Below, piece by piece: positions 22,673 through 30,098 of a DNA stretch of 32,262 nt. The position numbers were made by a program, and so were the translations under genes. The DNA comes from an uncultured Oligoflexia bacterium (GTDB taxonomy: Bacteria > Bdellovibrionota > Bacteriovoracia > Bacteriovoracales > Bacteriovoracaceae), in the NCBI GenBank assembly GCA_950061135.1, contig CATLVU010000020.1, forward strand, positions 1 through 32,262, in the 5' to 3' direction. How positions within the stretch are numbered: the stretch's first letter is position 1; each line of letters begins with the position of its first letter. The notes under the pieces are model-generated. The model ran no database searches. It saw only the letters and a program-made list of their open reading frames with translations, and was not told the DNA's origin.

Positions 22673-23146
22673 ATGTCTAAATCACCTATGACCCTCTATG
22701 GGAAGCAGATTCTTGATAATGAACTTGAACAGCTTATTAAAGTTGAAAGAGAAGCCGTTAAAGAAGCTATAGCAGAGGCTCGCGCTCATGGAGATTTAAA
22801 AGAAAATGCAGAATATCATGCCGCTAAAGAGAAGCAGTCACATATAGAAGGTCGAATTTCAGAATTACAGGCCAAGCTAGGAAACTGCCAGGTTATCAAT
22901 ACTAGTACTCTTTCAGGTGATACAATCGTCTTTGGCGCAACAGTCACAATCTATAATGAAGAAAAAGATGAGAGTAAAACTTATCAAATTGTAGGCGAAG
23001 ATGAGGCCCAAGCATCCAAAGACAAAATATCTTATCTTTCTCCTTTGGGAAAAGCCCTTTTAGGTAAAGAAGAGGGCGACGAGGTCATTGTTAAAGCCCC
23101 AAAAGGCGATGTTCATTATGAAGTCGAAGCAATTGAGTATAAATAA
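22673..23146 (+). CDS. greA: Transcript cleavage factor GreA
   Basis: A 157-aa protein of the normal GreA length. The amino-terminal coiled coil carries the two acidic tip residues D41 and E44 in ARAHGDLKENAEYH, which enter the RNA polymerase channel and trigger transcript cleavage. The carboxyl half is the FKBP-like domain (SYLSPLGKALLGKEEGDEV type). It rescues backtracked polymerase. Start supported by CGGAG. Its 3' end overlaps the recG gene, which makes coupling likely. Confidence 0.96.
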   Translation: MSKSPMTLYGKQILDNELEQLIKVEREAVKEAIAEARAHGDLKENAEYHAAKEKQSHIEGRISELQAKLGNCQVINTSTLSGDTIVFGATVTIYNEEKDESKTYQIVGEDEAQASKDKISYLSPLGKALLGKEEGDEVIVKAPKGDVHYEVEAIEYK

Positions 23147-25202
23147 TTGGAATGACTCAATTTTAGGTCTTAGCTCTAGACCTTCTCAGAATCTTAAAAA
23201 ACTTACTCAAGCAGGTATTGAAACCATTGAACAACTTGTATGGATTTTTCCTTTAAGAAGCGAGGCCATTCCTCCCTTACAAAGTTTCAAACAAGTTGAA
23301 ATAGGTCAGTTATTTTTTGGCCATGGAAAAATACTTAACTCCAAATTATATCCCGCCTTTGGAAGAAGAGGGAAGAAAAGTGTTCAATTATTTAATGCTG
23401 TTTTAACTGTACAAGATCAATTGTCAGATTCCGTGATTGATATAAAATTTTTTAATCTTTATCCAAATTACCGAAAGAAAATCCAAGAACTCAAAACGTT
23501 CTACTTTTTAGGAAAACCGAGTGAATCAAAAGGAAAAATTATTTTTTCAAATCCTCAGGTAGATGAAGTTATGAGTTTTGAACAAGACGCATCTATTCAA
23601 GACTACCCTACTGTTGCCGGCGTGCCTGGAAAAGAGATTAAAAAGTTTATAAGTAAAATCCCCTCTTTTCTATGGGAACAAGAATTAAGCTTGTTACCTT
23701 CACACCTCTGTGAAAATTTAAATTTGATTTCTCTAAATAAAGCTTTAAAAGCTATTCATGTTGATCAAGTTAGCTCTAAAGACAGTGCACATTTTATTGA
23801 TCGAATCAAATATGAAGAATTTTTAACAAACCATCTCAAAGTACAGGCCAGAAAAAATGCAAATAAACATCTAAGGGCATTTAAAATTTCATCTCAAATT
23901 AAAGACGAAGAAAAACTCTTTGCGCTTTTTCCTTATGAACTAACAATTGATCAAAAAAATGTACTCAAACAAATTATACTTGATTTAAAATCAGGCCGTC
24001 CGATGATGCGCTTAATTCAAGGGGATGTTGGTTCTGGAAAGACTACAGTTGCCATTATTGCATCCTTATTAATGATTAAAGAGAAAAAACAAGTTGCTTT
24101 CATGTGTCCTACTGAAACTTTGGCCAGACAGCATTTTCAAACATTTCAAAAAATTCTCGGGCAACAAATATCAATAGAACTTTTAGTCGGAAGTACTACT
24201 CAAAAAGAAAAAAGTATTATTTATGAAAAACTAGAATCAGGGAAGATTGAATTAATTATTGGAACTCATAGTCTCATTCAGGACAAAGTATTTTTTCAAG
24301 ATTTAGGTCTTACTATTATCGATGAGCAACATAAGTTTGGAGTCGAACAAAGACTTAAACTCTCTAAAAAAGGAAAAAATGTTCATACTTTAATAATGAC
24401 AGCAACGCCAATTCCCCGAAGTTTACAATTAGTTCAATATGGTGACCTTGATATTTCTACAATTAAAACTATGCCTCAGGGAAGAAAAGGAATTAAGACT
24501 CGTATTGTCCAGCCAACCTCTTATGAAAAGTATTTAAGTTTTCTAAAAACAAGACTTTCCATGGGAGAACAAGTTTATATTGTTGTTCCTGCAATTGAGG
24601 AGTCAGAACATTTTGATATTGAAAATATTGAGTCCTTATCAGAGTTTTATCAAAAATATTTTAATGAGTTTTCTATCTCGCTTTTACATGGAAACCTAAA
24701 GCCTCAAGAAAAAACTTTAAGGATGCAAGAATTTGAGAGCGGTAAAAGCCAACTTTTGATTTCAACCTCTGTTATAGAAGTCGGCATCAATGTACCAACC
24801 GCTACAGTGATGGCAATCTATAATCCTGAACGTTTTGGTTTAAGCTCACTTCATCAACTTCGCGGCCGTGTAGGAAGAGGGGATAAAGCAGGATTTTGCT
24901 TTCTTGTTTCTACCAAAAAATTATCAGCTGAATCTTTAACGCGTCTACAAGTAATCGAACGATCTACCGACGGTTTTGTTATATCTGAAGCTGATCTTAA
25001 AAACAGAGGACAGGGAGATTTATTTGGTAGTGATCAAGCAGGCCATCGCTCCCCCTTTAAAATTGCACATATAGTTGAAGATCTCCAACTATTTCAATCT
25101 GTCATTAAGGATTATGAAACCCTTAAAACAAGCCAACCAGAAGCATTGAATAAAATTCTTTTAAAAATCACCGAAGATCACAAAATCACATCTACAATTT
25201 AA
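23118..25202 (+). CDS. recG: ATP-dependent DNA helicase RecG
   Basis: A 694-aa protein with the wedge domain (about 1-150) followed by helicase domains. Visible motifs: Walker A GDVGSGKT (near residue 303), DEQH box IIDEQHKFG (near 401), motif III TATPIPRS and motif VI HQLRGRVGRG. RecG remodels stalled forks and Holliday junctions. Start chosen at ATG 23118 because it gives the usual RecG amino end (MKSKQLSINNWNDSILGLSS). ATG 23109 and TTG 23088 are also in frame. Any choice overlaps greA. No strong ribosome site, so translation is probably coupled to greA. Confidence 0.94.
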   Translation: MKSKQLSINNWNDSILGLSSRPSQNLKKLTQAGIETIEQLVWIFPLRSEAIPPLQSFKQVEIGQLFFGHGKILNSKLYPAFGRRGKKSVQLFNAVLTVQDQLSDSVIDIKFFNLYPNYRKKIQELKTFYFLGKPSESKGKIIFSNPQVDEVMSFEQDASIQDYPTVAGVPGKEIKKFISKIPSFLWEQELSLLPSHLCENLNLISLNKALKAIHVDQVSSKDSAHFIDRIKYEEFLTNHLKVQARKNANKHLRAFKISSQIKDEEKLFALFPYELTIDQKNVLKQIILDLKSGRPMMRLIQGDVGSGKTTVAIIASLLMIKEKKQVAFMCPTETLARQHFQTFQKILGQQISIELLVGSTTQKEKSIIYEKLESGKIELIIGTHSLIQDKVFFQDLGLTIIDEQHKFGVEQRLKLSKKGKNVHTLIMTATPIPRSLQLVQYGDLDISTIKTMPQGRKGIKTRIVQPTSYEKYLSFLKTRLSMGEQVYIVVPAIEESEHFDIENIESLSEFYQKYFNEFSISLLHGNLKPQEKTLRMQEFESGKSQLLISTSVIEVGINVPTATVMAIYNPERFGLSSLHQLRGRVGRGDKAGFCFLVSTKKLSAESLTRLQVIERSTDGFVISEADLKNRGQGDLFGSDQAGHRSPFKIAHIVEDLQLFQSVIKDYETLKTSQPEALNKILLKITEDHKITSTI

Positions 25203-25215
25203 TCCGGAAAAGTGA

Positions 25216-25221
25216 TAAAAT
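25216..25221 (+). promoter_or_regulatory. -10 box at the FHA-like gene start
   Basis: TAAAAT, then six bases, then ATG at 25228. No ribosome site. Geometry fits leaderless transcription. Confidence 0.4.
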
Positions 25222-25227
25222 CTTTTT

Positions 25228-25629
25228 ATGATCAGAGTAAAAGTCGAAAATGATTTAGATTTAAATAGAAATGGTGAATACATTTTTTATTTTAACAGTA
25301 TCACTGTTGGGTCTAATATTGATTCTCAATTATACTTTCCAAACAATAATATATCAGACAAACATCTTCTTTTTGAAATTTCAAAGACAGGACATCAGGC
25401 AATACTAACAGGTGAAGCAGAGTACTTTCATGTGAATGGGAAACGAACATTAAAATCCAAAAGTATAACGACAGGCTCTATCATTGAATTTAACCAAATA
25501 AAAATACAAATACTTGATATTAGCTTTACTGAAATTATCACAACAAGAGAGGCGTTAAACAAAATCACTCAAGAAGAAGTTCCAAACAATCCAAACCTTG
25601 CAGAACTGCTCTTAGAGCTTACTAAATAA
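25228..25629 (+). CDS. FHA-like domain protein
   Basis: A 133-aa protein resembling a single forkhead-associated domain (residues about 1-100): ITVGSNIDSQLYFPNNNISDKH, then HVNGKRTLKSKSI and GSIIEFNQIKIQIL. The S-x2-H of ISDKH and the Asn of VNG, both expected in phosphothreonine binding, are present. But the key Arg after the first Gly (GR) is Ser in VGS, so binding of phosphothreonine is doubtful. The last 30 residues are helical and acidic. Four bases before the hydrolase gene, likely cotranscribed with it. Confidence 0.7.
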   Translation: MIRVKVENDLDLNRNGEYIFYFNSITVGSNIDSQLYFPNNNISDKHLLFEISKTGHQAILTGEAEYFHVNGKRTLKSKSITTGSIIEFNQIKIQILDISFTEIITTREALNKITQEEVPNNPNLAELLLELTK

Positions 25630-25633
25630 GATA

Positions 25634-26509
25634 ATGAAACTTTATAGCAACTTTTGTAAAACACAAGATAATGAACAAGTTTTTTATGCTACAAACTTTC
25701 CTCATCATGAGGAGGTAGAGAACTTAATTGTTCTTAACTACGGCCTTGTCTGTAATAACGATCATTGGAAGATGCAAACAAATCACTTTAAAAAAAAGGG
25801 ATATAAATTTCTAATTCATGATTACAGAGGACATTATCAATCCTCTGGTAAAGAAAACCTAAAGGAAATAACTTTTAATAATATGGCAAAAGATCTTCAT
25901 CAAATCTTGAGTGAAATTAGAGCCAATAATATTATCATGTTAGGCCATAGTATGGGGGTTAATGTCACATTAGAATATTGTCATTTATTCCCCAATACAG
26001 TTTCAAAGATTGTGTTAATTTCGGGAACAATTTTTCCTGTTCAAAATGTTTTAATGAACACTCATCTTTTTTCAAGTTTGCGCCCGCTTTTTACAAAGCT
26101 TTTAAAATCGCATCCTGCTTTTTTAGAAAAGTTTTGGAAATATGGTGGTTGGAATGCTTTTGTTAAAACGATTCTTCACGTTGGAGGATTTAACTACAAG
26201 CAAGTTGATAGTAAATTCATTGAAGTCTATATGAATAAACTAGGAGAACTAGGGCCTCATATTTTCTTTCAATTAATCGATGAGATGCAAAGACATGATG
26301 CCTTAAGCTTTGTTGAGGAAATCCAAACTAAAACATTAGTTGTTGGAGGCAATAAAGACAAAGTCATACCCAATTATCTCCAACGCTTATTACAACAAAA
26401 GATTCCGAATGCAGAACTTTATATTATTCATGATGGAAGCCATGTTCCCCAAGTTGATTTTCCAGAAATAATAAACGAAAGATTAGATTTATTTTTCGAG
26501 TTCCAATAA
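25634..26509 (+). CDS. Alpha/beta-hydrolase fold protein
   Basis: A 291-aa protein with a typical catalytic triad: Ser106 in GHSMGVN (nucleophile elbow), Asp242 in GGNKDKVIP and His270 in DGSHVPQVD. The HDYRGHYQSSG segment (62-72) and the cap region (about 130-200, with aromatic residues) fit esterase/lipase or haloperoxidase-like members. The substrate cannot be named. It follows the FHA-like gene closely and overlaps the convergent RelA/SpoT-like gene by 21 bases at the stops. Confidence 0.88.
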   Translation: MKLYSNFCKTQDNEQVFYATNFPHHEEVENLIVLNYGLVCNNDHWKMQTNHFKKKGYKFLIHDYRGHYQSSGKENLKEITFNNMAKDLHQILSEIRANNIIMLGHSMGVNVTLEYCHLFPNTVSKIVLISGTIFPVQNVLMNTHLFSSLRPLFTKLLKSHPAFLEKFWKYGGWNAFVKTILHVGGFNYKQVDSKFIEVYMNKLGELGPHIFFQLIDEMQRHDALSFVEEIQTKTLVVGGNKDKVIPNYLQRLLQQKIPNAELYIIHDGSHVPQVDFPEIINERLDLFFEFQ

Positions 26510-27718
26510 TGGTTTAAACAGTCTTGTTAATGCAGATTGGACTTGAGATCTTTTATATTCTTGATGAGAAGCTTCACCTTCTGTATTTTTTTGATGACTT
26601 TCCTCATCAGTGATTTGAACTTCAAAAGGATAGAAAAATTTTAACTCGCTAGCAACTGACCTTGTATCAACATCCATGATTTTTTGACGAATTTCTTCAG
26701 GGCAATCAAGATCCTTTATTTCCTCTCTTAAATTTTTAAAACTCTGATAGAAAGGGTTTTTATACTTGATTAACTGCCTTGCTGTAAAATGAATGGCTTT
26801 ATAATCCTTTGATGTATGCTTATTACGATTATCTGAAGGTTGATCATAACAGGACAACATTAAAGCGTTTGCTTTATCAAGGAAGGCATCTTCTGAAAGT
26901 TTATTAGCAATAGAATCTTTAATTAATTGTTTATACTCTACTTGAAGTTTTTCTAGATTCACCATCGTATTTTGAGTTCGAGATGGCTTAATATTGTTAA
27001 CCATTACAATATCATTTTGATGTAAAAAATGCAGAACTCGAATACAATCAAAACGACTTTTAGTTATAAAACGCACTCCGATTCTATCAAAAAGCTCTTC
27101 TGCAACATTTTCTCTTTTGTGCAATAATTTTATAATAATACTTTCACGAGCTTTTTTAGACTTTGTTTCAAACTCACACAGAGGTATTTTTACTTTTGAT
27201 TGCTCGTCCACCAAAAACAATGCTTCATCTTCTCGATATATGTATTTATAGAAACGATCAAAAATCTGAGTTTGAATTGTCTTGAAATACTGATGACGTA
27301 AATCTTTATCTAAGTGTAAAATTGTATTCATTACCTTTAATACAATTCCAGCCCAAACCGCATCTACTTCTGAATATTCCTTAGAACTTCTTGTCGCGAT
27401 CAAAAAAAGATCTCTTACATCGGTAATTGTGTAGAAAATCATTGGCACTGTAAGATCAAGGCCATCTTCTTGATTTCCCTCTTTCAAAAAATATTTCTTA
27501 ATAAACTGTAATGCTTCTTGATAATTGCCAAAAATTTCGGCTGCTTGTACGGGATCACTTAAGTCATAGCCGTAGGCCAACAAAAAGCTCTCTGCCTCTT
27601 CCTTAGTCTTGATTAGCTTTAAGTATTGTTTTACATCAATCGACGAAGCACCTGCTGCTAATATATCTAATGAATGCCAATTTAAATTATATTGTTTCAG
27701 ATATTCTGGATGTTCCAT
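26489..27718 (-). CDS. Divergent RelA/SpoT-synthetase-like protein
   Basis: A 409-aa protein, possibly the deltaproteobacterial family I recall as TIGR04552/TIGR04562 (not checked). Residues about 185-390 match a RelA/SpoT synthetase fold in motif order. K-rich RESIIIKLLHKREN is followed by ELFDRIGVRF (D211, matching the catalytic Asp), DYKAIHF (Y306, H310; cf. GYQSIH), PFEVQITD (E366; cf. EFQIRT) and SHQKNTEGEASHQEYK (H375, E380, G381, H385, K389; cf. MHEVAEYG.AAHW.YK). No HD hydrolase, TGS or ACT domain is seen; the first 180 residues are unrecognised and helical. A nucleotide pyrophosphokinase or a pyrophosphate-transfer toxin/alarmone enzyme is possible. A long insert sits between the two halves of the fold (about 245-300). 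Function inferred from motifs only. Confidence 0.65.
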   Translation of the reverse strand: MEHPEYLKQYNLNWHSLDILAAGASSIDVKQYLKLIKTKEEAESFLLAYGYDLSDPVQAAEIFGNYQEALQFIKKYFLKEGNQEDGLDLTVPMIFYTITDVRDLFLIATRSSKEYSEVDAVWAGIVLKVMNTILHLDKDLRHQYFKTIQTQIFDRFYKYIYREDEALFLVDEQSKVKIPLCEFETKSKKARESIIIKLLHKRENVAEELFDRIGVRFITKSRFDCIRVLHFLHQNDIVMVNNIKPSRTQNTMVNLEKLQVEYKQLIKDSIANKLSEDAFLDKANALMLSCYDQPSDNRNKHTSKDYKAIHFTARQLIKYKNPFYQSFKNLREEIKDLDCPEEIRQKIMDVDTRSVASELKFFYPFEVQITDEESHQKNTEGEASHQEYKRSQVQSALTRLFKPLLELEK

Positions 27719-27736
27719 AAATCTTCACTAAATCCT

Positions 27737-27764
27737 TTGAAAAATATCTATTGATAGTTATCCT
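27737..27764 (+). promoter_or_regulatory. Promoter at the pgpA start codon
   Basis: TTGAAA, 16-base spacer, TATCCT (27759-27764), then seven bases and ATG. A leader of zero or one base is predicted and no ribosome site is present. Confidence 0.5.
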
Positions 27765-27771
27765 ATCTACA

Positions 27772-28266
27772 ATGAAAGATCAAAAGATAAAAGATAATCT
27801 GTTAAAGGCATACCTGAGCTATTTTGGTATCGGCTATTTTCCAAAAGCTCCTGGAACTGCAGGGAGTTTGTTCACACTACCACTGATTTATTTTTTATTC
27901 TCGATTCAAGCTTCCCTCTGGTTGTTAATTGTCCTAATCATTTTTCTAATTCTTACCAGTAGTATTTGTGCGCAAATTATTCAAAAAAAATTTCAAATCC
28001 ATGACCCTGGCTGGATAGTAATTGATGAAGTTATTGGTATGCTCATTACTGCTTTATTTATTTACCCTAGTCTTAATTTTTATGATCTTCTTGGTGTCTT
28101 TATTCTTTTCAGAGTTTTTGATATTAAGAAAATTTATCCCGCGACTTTCTTTGATAAAAAAGTAGATCACGGCTTTGGAACTATTTTTGATGATTGTATT
28201 AGCGGTGTCTATGCAGGTTTGTCCCTCATCACTATCAAATATGTCCTTACACTTATAAATACTTGA
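27772..28266 (+). CDS. pgpA: Phosphatidylglycerophosphatase A
   Basis: A 164-aa integral membrane protein matching PgpA throughout: GYFPKAPGTAGSL near the start, DPGWIVIDEVIGM in the middle, FRVFDIKKIYP and DHGFGTIFDD near the end, with acidic residues that hold the metal. It removes the phosphate from phosphatidylglycerophosphate to make phosphatidylglycerol. Start taken at ATG 27772; a TTG at 27751 would add seven residues but lies between the -35 and -10 boxes. Divergent from the RelA/SpoT-like gene. Confidence 0.93.
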   Translation: MKDQKIKDNLLKAYLSYFGIGYFPKAPGTAGSLFTLPLIYFLFSIQASLWLLIVLIIFLILTSSICAQIIQKKFQIHDPGWIVIDEVIGMLITALFIYPSLNFYDLLGVFILFRVFDIKKIYPATFFDKKVDHGFGTIFDDCISGVYAGLSLITIKYVLTLINT

Positions 28267-28331
28267 GTAATTTTAACCACTTAAAAAATCCGTATTTTTT
28301 CCGTAAATTGCTTGGCTAAAAAGCTGAAAAG

Positions 28332-28360
28332 TGATAATTTTAAAAAATAAGAAATTATCA
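28332..28360 (+). promoter_or_regulatory. Inverted repeat upstream of recA, possible operator
   Basis: Perfect 9-bp arms TGATAATTT and AAATTATCA with an 11-base spacer, 32 bases before the recA ATG. The left arm contains GATAAT, a fair -10 box. A dimeric repressor, in the place LexA would take, is a natural guess, but the sequence is not a known LexA box and could also be a leader hairpin. Confidence 0.5.
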
Positions 28361-28392
28361 TACTCAATTGGACATAATTTTAAGGAGAAAAA

Positions 28393-29493
28393 ATGGCACA
28401 ACAGCAGGTATCTAACGAAAACAAGAAAAAAGCATTGGACTTAGCACTATCAACGATTGAAAAACAATTCGGTAAAGGTGCCATCATGAAGCTTGGTAAT
28501 GAAAGCGAAACTCCAAAAGTTCCCGCAATATCAACAGGTACACTAGGTATTGACCTTGCCTTAGGTATTGGTGGTATTCCAAAGGGTAGAATTATTGAAA
28601 TTTATGGGCCTGAGTCTTCAGGGAAAACAACATTAACATTACATATTGCAGCTGAATGTCAAAAAGCAGGCGGGACAGTAGCTTTCGTAGATGCCGAGCA
28701 TGCCCTAGACACAAGCTATGCTTCTAAACTTGGTGTTGATATTCCTAATACTTTAATCTCTCAACCTGATAGCGGTGAGCAAGCATTAGAAATTACAGAT
28801 ATGCTTGTTAGATCTGGAGCTGTTGATTTACTAATTGTTGACTCCGTTGCCGCCCTAACTCCGAGAGCAGAGCTTGAAGGCGATATGGGTGATTCTCATA
28901 TGGGTCTACAAGCCAGATTAATGTCTCAAGCATTAAGAAAACTAACAGGATCAATTTCTAGATCAAATTGTACTGTGATTTTTATCAACCAATTAAGAAT
29001 GAAAATTGGTGTTATGTTTGGAAATCCTGAAACAACAACAGGTGGAAACGCGTTAAAATTCTACTCTTCAGTTCGTATGGATATTAGAAGAATTGGTGCA
29101 ATTAAAGATACAGAGAGCGTTATTGGTAATAGAACAAGAGTTAAGATCGTAAAAAATAAAGTTGCTCCTCCATTCAGAGAGGTAGAATTTGATATTATGT
29201 ATGGTACAGGTATTTCTAAAGAAGGTGACTTACTAGATCTTGCAGTAAAAGAAAAAATTGTTGATAAAGCAGGTGCTTGGTACTCTTATAATAATAATAA
29301 AATTGGCCAAGGTAGAGAAAACTCTAAAACTTTTTTAATTGAGAACCCTGAAATGATGGAAGAGATTAAAAATAAAGTTCTTATGAAGTATAACCTAATT
29401 GATAACCCAAATTTAAATATGGAAACGGGTGAAATTACCGAAGAAGAACCAACAACAGCTAAAAAAGCGAAAAAAACCAAAACTTTACAATAA
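28393..29493 (+). CDS. recA: Recombinase A
   Basis: A 366-aa protein of normal RecA length: Walker A GPESSGKT (72-79), Walker [11 protein letters not shown], the [15 protein letters not shown] loop and the [15 protein letters not shown] loop. It forms the ATP-dependent filament on single-stranded DNA for strand exchange and SOS signalling. AAGGAG ribosome site upstream of ATG. The carboxyl tail has an acidic stretch (EITEEEP) followed by a Lys-rich end (KKAKKTK), less acidic than in E. coli. A terminator follows, then recX. Confidence 0.98.
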   Translation: MAQQQVSNENKKKALDLALSTIEKQFGKGAIMKLGNESETPKVPAISTGTLGIDLALGIGGIPKGRIIEIYGPESSGKTTLTLHIAAECQKAGGTVAFVDAEHALDTSYASKLGVDIPNTLISQPDSGEQALEITDMLVRSGAVDLLIVDSVAALTPRAELEGDMGDSHMGLQARLMSQALRKLTGSISRSNCTVIFINQLRMKIGVMFGNPETTTGGNALKFYSSVRMDIRRIGAIKDTESVIGNRTRVKIVKNKVAPPFREVEFDIMYGTGISKEGDLLDLAVKEKIVDKAGAWYSYNNNKIGQGRENSKTFLIENPEMMEEIKNKVLMKYNLIDNPNLNMETGEITEEEPTTAKKAKKTKTLQ

Positions 29494-29507
29494 AAACAAT
29501 AAAAAAC

Positions 29508-29536
29508 AGGGGAGTTTTAAGTACTCCCCTTTATTT
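29508..29536 (+). terminator. Rho-independent terminator between recA and recX
   Basis: An 8-bp stem AGGGGAGT/ACTCCCCT (29508-29515 with 29523-29530) with a 7-base loop, followed by TTATTT. The 14-base gap to the recX ATG suggests that recX is expressed by partial read-through. Confidence 0.85.
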
Positions 29537-29550
29537 ACAAAACTTTAATC

Positions 29551-30009
29551 ATGAACAAAGCATATCAATACGCCATTAGGCTTCTTGCAATGAGAGATTA
29601 TTCTGAGTACAAACTTCGAACAAAGCTAAATGATAAAGAGTTTGAAACAAATGAAATTGACTCTGCGATTGAAAAGCTAATAGAGCAACAGTATTTACAA
29701 GAGCACGAGTATATCAGAGTAAAAATAAAGTCCTATCTTGAAAAAGGTTATGGCCATTCATATATCATTAATAAGTTAAAACAAGAGGAACTTAATATTA
29801 CAGTTGAGCAGATTGAACAAATCGAACAAAAATATGAGCTTTATCAAGAATCTACAATTGATTATCTCATTCAAAAAAAACTACGGTATAAAGAAATTCC
29901 CGAAGACTTTAACTCTAAGATGAAATTAAAAAGAAAAATTTACTCCTTCTTATGCTCAAAAGGGCATGATCAAAGCCAAATATCTCAAGCTCTAAGTAAT
30001 TATTTTTAA
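29551..30009 (+). CDS. recX: Regulatory protein RecX
   Basis: A 152-aa all-helical protein matching RecX: the start (AIRLLAMRDYSEYKLRTKL) and repeated three-helix units with DSAIEKLIEQQYLQEHEYIRV. RecX limits RecA filament growth. Position right after recA is the common arrangement. No ribosome site is seen before the ATG at 29551. The terminator between them would keep RecX low relative to RecA. Confidence 0.93.
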   Translation: MNKAYQYAIRLLAMRDYSEYKLRTKLNDKEFETNEIDSAIEKLIEQQYLQEHEYIRVKIKSYLEKGYGHSYIINKLKQEELNITVEQIEQIEQKYELYQESTIDYLIQKKLRYKEIPEDFNSKMKLKRKIYSFLCSKGHDQSQISQALSNYF

Positions 30010-30010
30010 C

Positions 30011-30038
30011 TTGATGCTATTTGTAAAAATTCTTTAAT
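30011..30038 (+). promoter_or_regulatory. Possible promoter of alaS
   Basis: TTGATG, 16-base spacer, TTTAAT, right after the recX stop; start near 30045 and a leader of about 54 nt. No T-box or terminator is seen in the leader. Confidence 0.35.
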
Positions 30039-30098
30039 AGACGCACTAGCCCCTCCATTAATGATGTTATAAGATATCGGTCAATAATGGAGTTAAAA

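Noticed and set aside
26489-27718. RelA/SpoT-like protein as half of a toxin-antitoxin pair
   Set aside because: No small neighbour gene suits as antitoxin; neighbours are a hydrolase (convergent) and pgpA (divergent).
30010-30098. T-box or attenuator leader before alaS
   Set aside because: The 89 bases hold no T-box core and no terminator with a T tract.
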